Shown here: one piece after another, positions 39,272 through 47,922 of the stretch
Layout of the letters: every line of letters begins with the position of its first letter
Numbering within the stretch: position 1 is the stretch's first letter
From: Fischerella muscicola PCC 7414
GTDB lineage: Bacteria > Cyanobacteriota > Cyanobacteriia > Cyanobacteriales > Nostocaceae
Length of the DNA stretch: 64,000 nucleotides
Reading direction: 5' to 3'
Assembly (NCBI RefSeq): GCF_000317205.1
Contig: NZ_AJLK01000163.1
Span: 24,313-88,312, forward strand
Notes under the pieces: model-generated
The model's input: the letters and a program-made list of their open reading frames with translations, nothing else
Database searches by the model: none
Told to the model about the DNA's origin: nothing
Made by a program: the position numbers and the translations under genes

Positions 39272-40501
39272 ATGATAAATAACCAAGATAGCAAAATTAA
39301 ATTTCCTCAAGGACGTACGGCGTTTATTATTATCCACGGCGTAGGTGAACAAATACCTTATGAAACAGTAGATTATTTTGCTCAAAATTTAATCAAACAC
39401 TTTGAAGGGCAAAGTTTGCCTATCATGTTAGAACACTTAATTGCTAAGCGAAGATTGCCAAATGGCAATCCTTGGATAGAAAGCTTTGTACGTGTTAGCT
39501 CTGCTGAGCTTCAACCAGATGATTTTATAGATATTCATGAATATTACTGGGCAGCTGATACAGAAAATAAAATTAGTGTACCGGAAGTATTGCAATGGAC
39601 AGAACAGACGCTAGAAGGGACGATTGCATTTTATAGTCGCAAGGAAAATCAAGATAAATTAGACGACATTTTGAAAGAAAATAAATGGAAGAAATTTTTT
39701 AAATATCGCTTACGCTGGCTAACTATATTTTTACGCCTATTTAATATAGTATATCCTTGGTTACGATTGATTGTTTGTATATTACTGCTGTTATTAAGTC
39801 CATTTCTATATGGTCAATTTCTACAACCAGCTTGGAAATTGAGTAAAAAACTGGTTACTCCTTTGCTAGTTAATTTTGTGGGAGATGTTGCTATCTACAC
39901 TACTACTAATGTAAAATCTCCTTACCATAAAATTCGTGGACAAATACTAGCAGAATCATTAGCATTGCTTAAAGCTATTCTCAAAGATAAAGAAGCAAAT
40001 TACGACCAAGTAATCGTAGCTGGGCATTCTCTCGGTAGCTGCATAGCCTACGATACCTTAAATCTTTTATGCATAGAGGCAAGTCTCTCCAAAGATAAAG
40101 GCAAAAGTTTAGTTATTGATAAAATTACAGGCTTAATCACTTTCGCATCTCCATTAGATAAAATTGCTTTTTTCTTTAGAGAAATTGCACAGCAACATCA
40201 ATATATTAGACAGAGAATTTTAGAACACTTAAATTCTTTTCGTGTGAAGCCTTTATATATTCAGCTAACTCCATACTTGACTAAAAATCCAGTCGAATGT
40301 CAATTAGAGAAAGTTCGCTGGGTCAATTACTATCATTTAAAAGATCCAATTAGTGGTCATTTAGATTATTACAACAGTTTAGATAACGTTTTGCTAGAAT
40401 ATGAAACTTACTGGGGAGAAAAAGCACATTTGGGTTACTGGACAGATCCAAATTTCTATAAAGATATTGCCCAACGCTTTCTAGAATCTAAAAATGAGTA
40501 G
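39272..40501 (+). CDS. Alpha/beta-hydrolase-like protein with an internal membrane segment
   Basis: A 409-residue protein. The segment TAFIIIHGVGEQIPYE (residues 17-30) fits the oxyanion strand of lipase-like hydrolases, and VIVAGHSLGSCIAYD contains the nucleophile elbow GHSLG with Ser253. Between them lies an insert of over 200 residues with a strongly hydrophobic helix (about 163-185), probably membrane-anchored. Likely acid/base residues are Asp294 (FASPLDKIAFF) and a histidine in SGHLDYYN. The substrate is unknown and I know no named family. The ATG at 39272 has no strong ribosome binding site. AT-rich relative to neighbours. Confidence 0.75.
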   Translation: MINNQDSKIKFPQGRTAFIIIHGVGEQIPYETVDYFAQNLIKHFEGQSLPIMLEHLIAKRRLPNGNPWIESFVRVSSAELQPDDFIDIHEYYWAADTENKISVPEVLQWTEQTLEGTIAFYSRKENQDKLDDILKENKWKKFFKYRLRWLTIFLRLFNIVYPWLRLIVCILLLLLSPFLYGQFLQPAWKLSKKLVTPLLVNFVGDVAIYTTTNVKSPYHKIRGQILAESLALLKAILKDKEANYDQVIVAGHSLGSCIAYDTLNLLCIEASLSKDKGKSLVIDKITGLITFASPLDKIAFFFREIAQQHQYIRQRILEHLNSFRVKPLYIQLTPYLTKNPVECQLEKVRWVNYYHLKDPISGHLDYYNSLDNVLLEYETYWGEKAHLGYWTDPNFYKDIAQRFLESKNE

Positions 40502-41116
40502 TACAGTTATTCATTAGACCTCTTGCAAAAGTAAATTTTTCAGAGGTAGGGTAAAGGAAAATTCCATTTCTTTTACCCTGCGCCTTTGCCCCTAATCCCC
40601 GCTATATGGACACCTTGAGTTTCCTCAAGGGAACTCCACCTTCTTCCATCTTTTCCTAACTTCTGCAAGAAGTCCATAGGGCATCTCCCTGAAGGGAGAT
40701 AGCATATGTATAATAAATTTTTCAATTTTATACCAAAATGTATGCTCAAATACTATCTACTACAAATGTGAAAAATGAATATTACAGAAGAAACTTCAAG
40801 ATATTTAATAAATCAAGCTTTCACCATCACAAATCCGTCTTGAAAATCTTTGAGTGGAGGAAACCTCCGCTCAAACTTTTCGCAAAATCTAAAATCCTAA
40901 ATGGTATAACTTACGGCAAGACCTTAGCTTTACATAGTATGTCCATATAGAGTTTAGTGGTTGATGGTTTGTAAGAAGATTAAGAATAGGTTATTAACCT
41001 ATAAATTCAATTATTACTACTTATAAGTCATTTTTTATTTGAGCCTAACAATTGAAGACTAATGACTTCAGGCATTGGTAAACTACCCAATAACACCAGA
41101 CAACGGAGGGAAAATC
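40502..41116. other. Gene-free spacer with repeats
   Basis: Contains CTTGCAAAAGTAAATTTTTC repeat DNA, then a short reversed copy (B, 40831-40902) of the composite repeat with hairpin TGAGTGGAGG-AAA-CCTCCGCTCA. A 70-codon frame (40738-40950) runs through that repeat and is not credible. GGAGGG at 41105 is the ribosome binding site of the next gene. Confidence 0.6.
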
Positions 41117-42172
41117 ATGGGTAAGTACGATAAATTTTTTGAATCAGAAGAGGTATTGGAAGAATCACTCACTCCCAATGAAGCAGTCGCAGCAGTCGCT
41201 GTTGTGACTGCAATTGCTGATTCCTCTATAGAAGATGTGGATGCAGATCTATTAACGGATATTCTATGGGGGTTTGAGGTTTTTGACGAATATTCCGATG
41301 ATGAATTGCTAGAAATGATCGATAAACTCCTGTCCCTTGCTGAAGATGAAGGAGTCGGAACACTTTTTAATACTGCTTATGAATCCTTGGATGATGAATT
41401 AATACCAGATGCTTTTGCTGCGGGGGTGAGTATGCTGGTAGATGAAGAAGAACTGCGTATCCCCAGAGGGAAAGCAACTCTACTCAAGAAACTACAACAA
41501 GCCTTAGAACTAGAAGATGATGAAGCAAAGGAAATTGTAGACGAAGTTATTGCTGCTTTTGAAGAAGCAGAAGACGAAGAAGAATTACTGGATGAAGACA
41601 ATGAACCATTACTAGAATCAATGGCTAGCCAGCAAATATATGAGTCACCTGCTGGTAATTTTGCAGTCCCCGTTCCATCAAGCTTGAAACAGGGTGCTAG
41701 GATTGATACCCAAGAAGGAGTAGTGACTTTTTCTGATGACCTTGGTTCCTTATTCCGAATCGATTATAGTCCCCTGCCTACTCAACAAATGGATGATATG
41801 GAAGCTGTGGGACAGGAAGAATATTTAAGGTCTATTCTTTTGAACAAGTATGTACCTAGTGCGATCGCATCTAATTTACCTAATGCTTCTGTGGATTACA
41901 CGGAATACCTACCAGATGTATTAGAGGGCGCTTACTTCGCATTAGTGAATATGCCCGAAGGTTCAACAGTTCCTAAAACAGGAAACAATGGTACTGCCGT
42001 TAAATGTGATGCCTATCGAGGACTGTTAGCATTTATTGATGGAGACTTTTTGTATATAGTCAGTAGCCAACGCAGCTTTTGTGATGGTGAAACTCCCAAA
42101 GGTGTTAAACAAGAAGCCGAGAATCTTAAGCAGCAGATTATCAGTTTCGTGGATACTATCGAGTTTACTTAG
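41117..42172 (+). CDS. Acidic two-domain protein, TerB-like N-terminus
   Basis: A 351-residue soluble and very acidic protein of no family I can name with certainty. Residues about 15-155 are helical and resemble TerB/tellurite-resistance-like domains (AVAAVAVVTAIADSSIEDVD, then FNTAYESLDDELIPDAFAAG and a TLLKKLQQALELEDDEAKEI helix). A Glu/Asp-rich hinge follows (155-175). The C-terminal half (about 178-351; YESPAGNFAVPVPSSLKQGA to SFVDTIEF) looks beta-rich, faintly like PsbP or DUF1795 folds; this is inference only. The frame opens at 41075, but the ATG at 41117 has GGAGGG seven bases upstream. It stands alone. Confidence 0.7.
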   Translation: MGKYDKFFESEEVLEESLTPNEAVAAVAVVTAIADSSIEDVDADLLTDILWGFEVFDEYSDDELLEMIDKLLSLAEDEGVGTLFNTAYESLDDELIPDAFAAGVSMLVDEEELRIPRGKATLLKKLQQALELEDDEAKEIVDEVIAAFEEAEDEEELLDEDNEPLLESMASQQIYESPAGNFAVPVPSSLKQGARIDTQEGVVTFSDDLGSLFRIDYSPLPTQQMDDMEAVGQEEYLRSILLNKYVPSAIASNLPNASVDYTEYLPDVLEGAYFALVNMPEGSTVPKTGNNGTAVKCDAYRGLLAFIDGDFLYIVSSQRSFCDGETPKGVKQEAENLKQQIISFVDTIEFT

Positions 42173-42644
42173 TTTATGTAGGCGATCGCACTCATATATT
42201 CCGATTCAGAAGGTGGTTTGTTGTGAAAGTCGCCTTCTGTTTTTACTTAGGAACACGGAGGGGAGGTGGGGTGATGGGGAACTCACCGGCCCCCACTCCC
42301 CCAAGGGAGTGGGGATTAGGGGCAGTGGGGAGATGGGGTGATGGGGTGATGGGGTGATGGGGTGATGGGGTGATGGGGAAAAACAATTCAAAATTAGGAA
42401 AAGAGTGGGGGAGTGTGAGGGGTGTGAGGGGTGGGCATTGGAAATTACCAACAACCAACTACTAACTACTAACCACTAACCACCAACAACCAACAATCAA
42501 CAACCAACAACCAACAATCAACAACTAACCATCGAAAAATGACAAATGACGATTGACAATAGCCCAAAAAATTAACAAATCATTAACAAAAAGTCCTAAA
42601 CTGAAGATTGCATTGTGTATAGTTTTGAGCTTGACGAATCACCT
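42173..42644. repeat. Dense repeat spacer
   Basis: CCCCCACTCCCCCAAGGG inverted-repeat block (42290-42315), period-8 GATGGGGT repeats (42331-42379, six copies), GTGTGAGGG repeats (about 42415-42435), then CAACAACCAACAATCAA heptamers (about 42448-42530). The last 100 bp presumably holds the tpiA promoter. Confidence 0.9.
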
Positions 42645-43370
42645 GTGCGGAAAATAGTAATTGCCGGAAACTGGAAAATGTTCAAAACCCAGGCAGAGTC
42701 CCAGGAGTTTTTACAAGGATTTCTGCCTACCTTAGAAGATACTCCCCAAGACAGAGAAGTGGTATTATGTGTACCCTTCACTGATTTAAATCTTTTATCT
42801 AAGAGTTTGCATGGTAGCCGTGTACAACTGGGGGCACAAAATGTCCATTGGGAAGATAGTGGTGCCTATACGGGTGAAATTTCCGGGCCGATGTTGCAAG
42901 AAATCGGGGTACGCTATGTAATTGTCGGTCACAGTGAACGACGGCAGTATTTTGGGGAAACGGACGAAACCGTCAATTTACGCCTGAAAGCTGCTCAAAG
43001 GCATGGTTTGACCCCGATTTTGTGTGTAGGCGAAACCAAACAACAACGAGATGCGGGGGAAACAGAATCACTAATTATCAGTCAGCTAGAAACAGACTTA
43101 GTAAATATAGATCAGGGTAATTTGGTGATTGCTTACGAACCGATTTGGGCGATTGGTACTGGTGATACCTGTGAAGCCAGTGAAGCTAATCGAGTCATCG
43201 GTGTTATTCGCAAGCAATTAAAAAACCCTGATGTGCCAATTCAGTATGGCGGTTCAGTCAAACCAAATAATATTGATGAAATTATGGCTCAGCCAGAAAT
43301 CGATGGTGTGTTAGTGGGAGGAGCAAGTCTAGAACCTGCAAGTTTTGCCCGGATTGTGAATTACAAGTGA
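42645..43370 (+). CDS. tpiA: Triosephosphate isomerase
   Basis: Interconverts dihydroxyacetone phosphate and glyceraldehyde-3-phosphate for glycolysis and the Calvin cycle. At 241 residues it is full length. Active-site residues are visible: Lys11 in AGNWKMFK, the catalytic histidine in [12 protein letters not shown], the catalytic glutamate in [11 protein letters not shown], and the phosphate loop [10 protein letters not shown] start at the GTG at 42645 ([13 protein letters not shown]), the usual N-terminus. An upstream GTG at 42615 would add ten residues without homology; neither has a clear ribosome binding site. folP follows after 43 bp on the same strand. Confidence 0.96.
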   Translation: MRKIVIAGNWKMFKTQAESQEFLQGFLPTLEDTPQDREVVLCVPFTDLNLLSKSLHGSRVQLGAQNVHWEDSGAYTGEISGPMLQEIGVRYVIVGHSERRQYFGETDETVNLRLKAAQRHGLTPILCVGETKQQRDAGETESLIISQLETDLVNIDQGNLVIAYEPIWAIGTGDTCEASEANRVIGVIRKQLKNPDVPIQYGGSVKPNNIDEIMAQPEIDGVLVGGASLEPASFARIVNYK

Positions 43371-43413
43371 ATTACAAATAGTAAGGTGGGCAATGCCCGC
43401 CTCACATAGTGAA

Positions 43414-44259
43414 ATGACAAGCAACTTGATTATTCGCGATCGCTGTTTCGAGTGGGGACGGCGGACTTATTTGATGGGCGTTTTAAATGTCACGCCTGAT
43501 AGTTTTAGTGATGGTGGCGAATTTAATGCGATCGCTTCTGCTTTAGCCCAGGCGCAAGCACTCCAAGCAGCGGGAGCAGATATTATCGATATCGGTGGTC
43601 AATCAACTCGCCCTGGGGCAGAGCAAATTTCTGTGACTGAGGAACTCAACCGTGTTTTACCAGTATTAGAGGTATTACGCCCGGAAATTTCCGTACCAAT
43701 TTCTGTAGATACCACACGTTCAGAAGTAGCGATCGCTGCACGAGAAGCAGGTGCAGATATAGTCAATGATATTTCTGGAGGCATGTTTGACCCAGAAATG
43801 CTACCTTCTGTAGCAAAGTTGGGTGTGCCTATTATTTTAATGCATATGCGTGGAACACCCCAAACCATGCAAAAAATGACTGATTATCAAGATTTGATGG
43901 GGGAGATTTACAATTTTTTAGCAGAACGAATTGCAACAGCAATAGCTACGGGTATTAATCAACAAAAAATTATCGTCGATCCTGGCATCGGTTTTGCCAA
44001 GAACTACGAGCAAAATTTAGAAATTTTTCGCCGCTTGCCGGAACTACGAAAACTGAACTGTCCGATTTTAGTAGGGCCATCGCGTAAAAGTTTTATTGGT
44101 CGCATTTTAAACCAACCAGACCCAAAAGCTCGTGTCTGGGGAACGGCAGCGGCATGTTGTGCTGCTATCTTTGCAGGAACTGATATCCTCCGGGTTCACG
44201 ATGTCAAACAAATGCATGATGTTTGCTTAGTTGCAGATGCAATTTTTCGACGATCGTGA
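43414..44259 (+). CDS. folP: Dihydropteroate synthase
   Basis: Joins p-aminobenzoate to the pterin precursor in folate synthesis; target of sulfonamides. The 281-residue TIM barrel has both signatures: LMGVLNVTPDSFSDGG and IDIGGQSTRPGA, with DISGGMFD, ILMHMRGTP, DPGIGFAK and the C-terminal VHDVK. The frame is open from an ATG at 43393, but that start lies inside a hairpin repeat (43384-43402, AGGTGGGC-AAT-GCCCGCCT), so I prefer the ATG at 43414. It is probably cotranscribed with tpiA, with the hairpin between the two genes possibly tuning expression. Confidence 0.95.
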   Translation: MTSNLIIRDRCFEWGRRTYLMGVLNVTPDSFSDGGEFNAIASALAQAQALQAAGADIIDIGGQSTRPGAEQISVTEELNRVLPVLEVLRPEISVPISVDTTRSEVAIAAREAGADIVNDISGGMFDPEMLPSVAKLGVPIILMHMRGTPQTMQKMTDYQDLMGEIYNFLAERIATAIATGINQQKIIVDPGIGFAKNYEQNLEIFRRLPELRKLNCPILVGPSRKSFIGRILNQPDPKARVWGTAAACCAAIFAGTDILRVHDVKQMHDVCLVADAIFRRS

Positions 44260-44261
44260 TT

Positions 44262-44346
44262 ATTTGTTGGTTGTTGGTTGTTGGTTGTTGGTTGTTGATT
44301 GTTGGTTGTTGGTTGTTGGTTGTTGGTTGTTGTTTGTTGGTTGTGA
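44262..44346. repeat. TTGTTGG heptamer array
   Basis: About eleven near-perfect copies of TTGTTGG/TTGATTG between the convergent folP and stomatin-like genes. Confidence 0.9.
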
Positions 44347-44377
44347 TTATGACAAATGACAAATAACCAATCACTTT

Positions 44378-45217
44378 TTATACAGAACCATTCTCTGATT
44401 TTTTGTTATTACCTTCTTGAGATAGTGTCTCTGAGATCAAATCCATCATATCAGCAGATTTTCCTGGGTCTACAAACACGACCTTGGCATTTTCGCTTTC
44501 ACCTAGTCTGTAACTAGCATTTATATAATCTTGTGCTACAAGATACCGCAAAATATCCTTATTTCCAGGGTTATCACGTAAAGCCTCAGAAATGATTTCC
44601 ATCGATCTCTTAGTTCCTTCTGCTTTTTTAACTGCGGCTTGCCGTTCCCCTTCTGCTTCTAAAATAGCAGCACGGCTTTTAATTTCAGCAGCTCGCTGCT
44701 CTTCCATCGACTTTCGCACACTTTCAGGCAGAGCAATACTTTGAATATCTACACGCAGGACTTCTACTCCCCATTTGGGTGTAATAGCATTTAAGCTATC
44801 TAATATGGCTCTATCCATATCAGATCGCAAGACATTAGTTTCTTCCAAGGTGTGTTGAGCCAGCATTTCTCTAATAGTGGTTGTAGCCAATTGAGACAGT
44901 GCTGTTTGCAGATCTTCAATCTCATAATAGCTTTTCTTAATATCTTGAATCCGCCAAAACAATACTGCGTCAATTTCTACATAGATATTATCTTTAGTAA
45001 TAATATTTTGAGGCTTGATGTCTAAAATTTGTTCTCTTGTGGTATCCTCCATCACAATTTGATCTAGCAAGGGAATAATAAAGTTTAGACCAGGGTCTAG
45101 TTTGCGATGATATTTACCTAAACGCTCTACAAGAGCTTCATTGCCTTCGTTAATTAATTTAGCAGAGCCTAAGGCATAGCCCATAAGCACTAAGACTATA
45201 GCAATGATTGGTTCCAT
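44378..45217 (-). CDS. Stomatin-like SPFH/band-7 membrane protein
   Basis: A 279-residue protein with an N-terminal membrane segment (residues 4-19) and an SPFH domain. ERLGKYHRKLDPGLNFIIP is the family signature, followed by REQILDIKPQNIITKDN and a helical C-terminal region (KSMEEQRAAEIKSRAAILEA, coiled-coil like). This matches the QmcA/stomatin class that oligomerises in membranes and often works with an NfeD protease partner; no nfeD is next to it. The tail is charged. Start at the ATG at 45217. Confidence 0.88.
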   Translation of the reverse strand: MEPIIAIVLVLMGYALGSAKLINEGNEALVERLGKYHRKLDPGLNFIIPLLDQIVMEDTTREQILDIKPQNIITKDNIYVEIDAVLFWRIQDIKKSYYEIEDLQTALSQLATTTIREMLAQHTLEETNVLRSDMDRAILDSLNAITPKWGVEVLRVDIQSIALPESVRKSMEEQRAAEIKSRAAILEAEGERQAAVKKAEGTKRSMEIISEALRDNPGNKDILRYLVAQDYINASYRLGESENAKVVFVDPGKSADMMDLISETLSQEGNNKKSENGSV

Positions 45218-45365
45218 ATATGCTCCTAATTAAGCTTTAAGGACTTAATTCTAATCTGTCCTACTTTTGTGTCTTGATGATTTGAATATGGTTGAATGTG
45301 TAAGTTAATAGCACAAGCAGTGTGTTCAAGCAAGATACTTGAGCAAGAAGCAAGGCTAGTGAACT

Positions 45366-45728
45366 ACCCCGACGCATAGGCGGACGGGGCTTCTGTACTC
45401 AACGACGAATGCCTTACTTAGATTTGAACTTAGGAAATCCAGCACGTTTATCAAAAAAGTTTTTATACGCTGTGGTTAGGTTGAGCGTAGTAGCTTGCAA
45501 AACTTGACTATAACAATTAGCTAACCAACAAGTATCTTCTGCTTTTTTGAGTTTTGGTAGAAGTGCGTTGAGTGCTACTTGTCCGAGTCGTTTACCCGTC
45601 TGTTTATAAGTCCCAATTGACTTGTTTAGAGCATAATTCCACCACCATCTAGCACGCCCAAATGTTTGAGCTAGCAGTATTTGTTGTTGAGATGGGTATA
45701 AACGGACTTGTACGGCTTTGTGTAGCAT
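45366..45728 (-). mobile_element. Internally deleted IS200/IS605-type element (TnpB remnant)
   Basis: A tnpB start (45414-45728) is joined to an element right end. Just past the stop, on the minus strand, is GAAGCCCCG ... CGGGGTAGTTCAC, with stem CCCCG/CGGGG (45367-45371 with 45385-45389). This hairpin form is typical of IS605-group right ends, where the guide-RNA scaffold of TnpB also lies. The middle two-thirds of tnpB, including the RuvC nuclease, is gone. No tnpA is present, so it cannot move by itself. Confidence 0.7.
45414..45728 (-). pseudogene. tnpB: Truncated TnpB (IS605 OrfB), N-terminal part only
   Basis: A 104-residue frame reading MLHKAVQVRLYPSQQQILLA, then FGRARWWWNYALN and ending FFDKRAGFPKFKSK. 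These are the N-terminal helix-turn-helix and wedge region of IS605-family TnpB, normally near 400 residues. The stop follows immediately after the FPKFKSK motif, where an intact protein continues into its core. The RuvC Asp/Glu residues and the zinc ribbon are missing. It cannot be a nuclease; a role as a DNA- or RNA-binding fragment is possible but unsupported. Confidence 0.88.
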
Positions 45729-46072
45729 TCAATATCACCCCCTTAGCGTATTTAGCTTAATACTATCTATTTTTACTAGTAAAGTATGGCTGGAAAAATT
45801 TTTGGAGATTGTTCGGACATCTACAAGGGGATGGGGAATTGCGCCGTATTAGTTAAAGCACTTTCGCAGCCATAGTTGCAAGCGCTTATTTTGTGATTAA
45901 ATTTACCAAGTAGTAGGGTGTAGGGGTGTAGGCAGTACGGTTCGGTTAAGGTTTAAGCGGTGTTGAGTATAGAATAACGCTGCAAACTATTGGCGGTAGA
46001 ATTTAGGGTTATTAAAATAAACTCTCCCCACCTCCCCACCTCCCCACCTCCCCACCATCTAGTTTTCCCCTT
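45729..46072. other. Gene-free spacer
   Basis: The left flank of the TnpB remnant, then unstructured sequence and CTCCCCAC repeats (46022-46062). No gene is visible. Confidence 0.5.
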
Positions 46073-47716
46073 TCACTGACTCACCAACTTCAACCACGGT
46101 TTAAGATTGTCTGGTAATTCTGAAACAAGACTTAACGGCAGTTGTGATGTAGAGAGAGATTGAGCGTAAGCTGGTGTCAGAAATGGTTGATAGGTTTTGG
46201 CTTCTGGTGTCTGTTGTTTGATAAACGCCAAACTGACACCTTGCAGCAACTGACGCAAAGCTTTGGTTTCTTCACCCCGCCGTTCTCTGACAATGGTAGT
46301 AGCATCACTAGCCTGATAGGTAGGATCGCTAATACTCAAGTGCGTACCACCAACAGCACTAAGTAAATATTTTTCGCCTCCTAATTGGCTAAAGGGTGTG
46401 ATTTGATGCTTGAGTGCTGGAGTGAGGGCATCTTCGGTTCCAGTTAAAATAAGAACTGGTTGTTTGACTTTAGCTAACCCGTTTTTACCAAAGAGATTGC
46501 CAACAAGAGGATTGAGAGCGATCGCACTTTTTACCCTTTCATCTTTGAGCCGCAATTTTCGTTCTGGTAAAGAAGCGGCTGCACACTGCAACCAGTCACC
46601 GGGAGCTTGAGCAATACCTAAAGAATCTTTGCAGAATTGCCGCAGTTGTGGCAAGTCAACCTCTGCTCCTAGCAAAGCTAAGGCAGTATAACCGCCTAAA
46701 GAATGACCGATGACAGTAACTTTATCTGTATTTAGTTTTCCTTGCAGTTGTCCCGGTTGGTTATCCAGTTTCGCCAGTTCATTGAGTGTAAAGCTGATAT
46801 CCTTGGGTCTGTCAATAAATTCAGTCTCTGGTAATAACCTCTTAAGATTGGGTTGATTTGAGTTTCTACTAATAGCTGTGACATTGCTGCCTGGATGTTC
46901 AATCGCGGCGACAGTGATACCGTAAGAGGCAAGATGACGTGCTAGATACCTCAAAAATCTACGATTTGCTCCAAACCCGTGAGAAATTACAACCATTGGA
47001 TTTTGGCGATCGCCATTACTCCAATAAATATCTACAGGTATAGTCCGATTCCGTTGTCGATCTTGCAGGATGAATGTTTGTTGCTGGACTGTTTGTTGGC
47101 CAGGAGCAGCAGGATTGAAGTTAGTTTTTATTGGTGTGCTAGTTTTAGCAGCTAATTCCCGTGATAACACGGCTCCAAAAATTTGACTTTGCCAGTAACT
47201 GGGGTTTAATTCCAGTGCCACAGAGATTGCTTGAGATGCGTCTACTGTCACATTTTCTTGGGGGTAGGCCCGTAAAAAACCCAGCGCACTCAGACCGTTA
47301 ACTTGCCGCAGCGCTAATTTGAGGGTTGCTTGCAGACTTTCGGCGCTACTACCTGGTATGACTGCTGTCAACGATGAGATAAATTGTTTGCCTACTGGGT
47401 TTTGTTTTAATTCTTCAACAAATTTGTCGGCAACAACTGGATCTATTTCTAGACGCTTTGTTAGTAATTCTCTAATTTGCGGTGTCAGTATAGATGAAAA
47501 TATTTGCAGATTGTCTGGTAGATTTCCGGTTTTGGCAAATTTTTCTAAATCCGCGATCGCTACTGACTGTTGAAATGGCCCTAAGCGAATAGTAACTGTT
47601 TCTGCCCCTAAAGTTGCAGGCATTGCTACACCCCAACTCAAAGCTAGAGTTAGGCTACACAGTAATGACTGCCTCCAGGATACATGACGTCGCTGTCTGC
47701 CAAGCTGAAATTGCAT
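46073..47716 (-). CDS. Secreted alpha/beta hydrolase with DUF1400 domain
   Basis: A 547-residue exported protein with signal peptide (about 1-38, cleavage likely after ATLGA) and a DUF1400 region (about 40-190; VTIRLGPFQQSVAIADLEKF) characteristic of cyanobacterial hydrolases. The hydrolase domain (about 220-500) has VVISHGFGANRRFLRYLARH, nucleophile elbow VIGHSLGGYTAL, Asp in LTGTEDALTPAL and His in GGTHLSI. It resembles platelet-activating-factor acetylhydrolase/dienelactone hydrolase-like lipases; the substrate is unknown. I use the ATG at 47716; a GTG at 47725 adds three residues. It stands alone. Confidence 0.87.
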   Translation of the reverse strand: MQFQLGRQRRHVSWRQSLLCSLTLALSWGVAMPATLGAETVTIRLGPFQQSVAIADLEKFAKTGNLPDNLQIFSSILTPQIRELLTKRLEIDPVVADKFVEELKQNPVGKQFISSLTAVIPGSSAESLQATLKLALRQVNGLSALGFLRAYPQENVTVDASQAISVALELNPSYWQSQIFGAVLSRELAAKTSTPIKTNFNPAAPGQQTVQQQTFILQDRQRNRTIPVDIYWSNGDRQNPMVVISHGFGANRRFLRYLARHLASYGITVAAIEHPGSNVTAISRNSNQPNLKRLLPETEFIDRPKDISFTLNELAKLDNQPGQLQGKLNTDKVTVIGHSLGGYTALALLGAEVDLPQLRQFCKDSLGIAQAPGDWLQCAAASLPERKLRLKDERVKSAIALNPLVGNLFGKNGLAKVKQPVLILTGTEDALTPALKHQITPFSQLGGEKYLLSAVGGTHLSISDPTYQASDATTIVRERRGEETKALRQLLQGVSLAFIKQQTPEAKTYQPFLTPAYAQSLSTSQLPLSLVSELPDNLKPWLKLVSQ

Positions 47717-47922
47717 ACTAGTCACTAGTTATTGGTAATTCAATATGACTTAATGACATTGCCAATCCACAAACAGTTTCGTATCAGTGATCAGTGATCA
47801 GTTATTCAGTTATCAGATATGTGGTAAGAAAATTTGACCTGCCACCAAAACTTTCCAACAATTGATCTAGAACTTAGACCCAGGAATAAAACTGATAACT
47901 GATAACTGATAACTGTTTACTG

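Noticed and set aside
40738..40950. 70-codon frame after the hydrolase gene
   Set aside because: It passes through the reversed composite repeat (40831-40902) and has no start signal.
42206..42458. Two minus frames rich in HHPITPSP
   Set aside because: Translations of the period-8 GATGGGGT repeat array.
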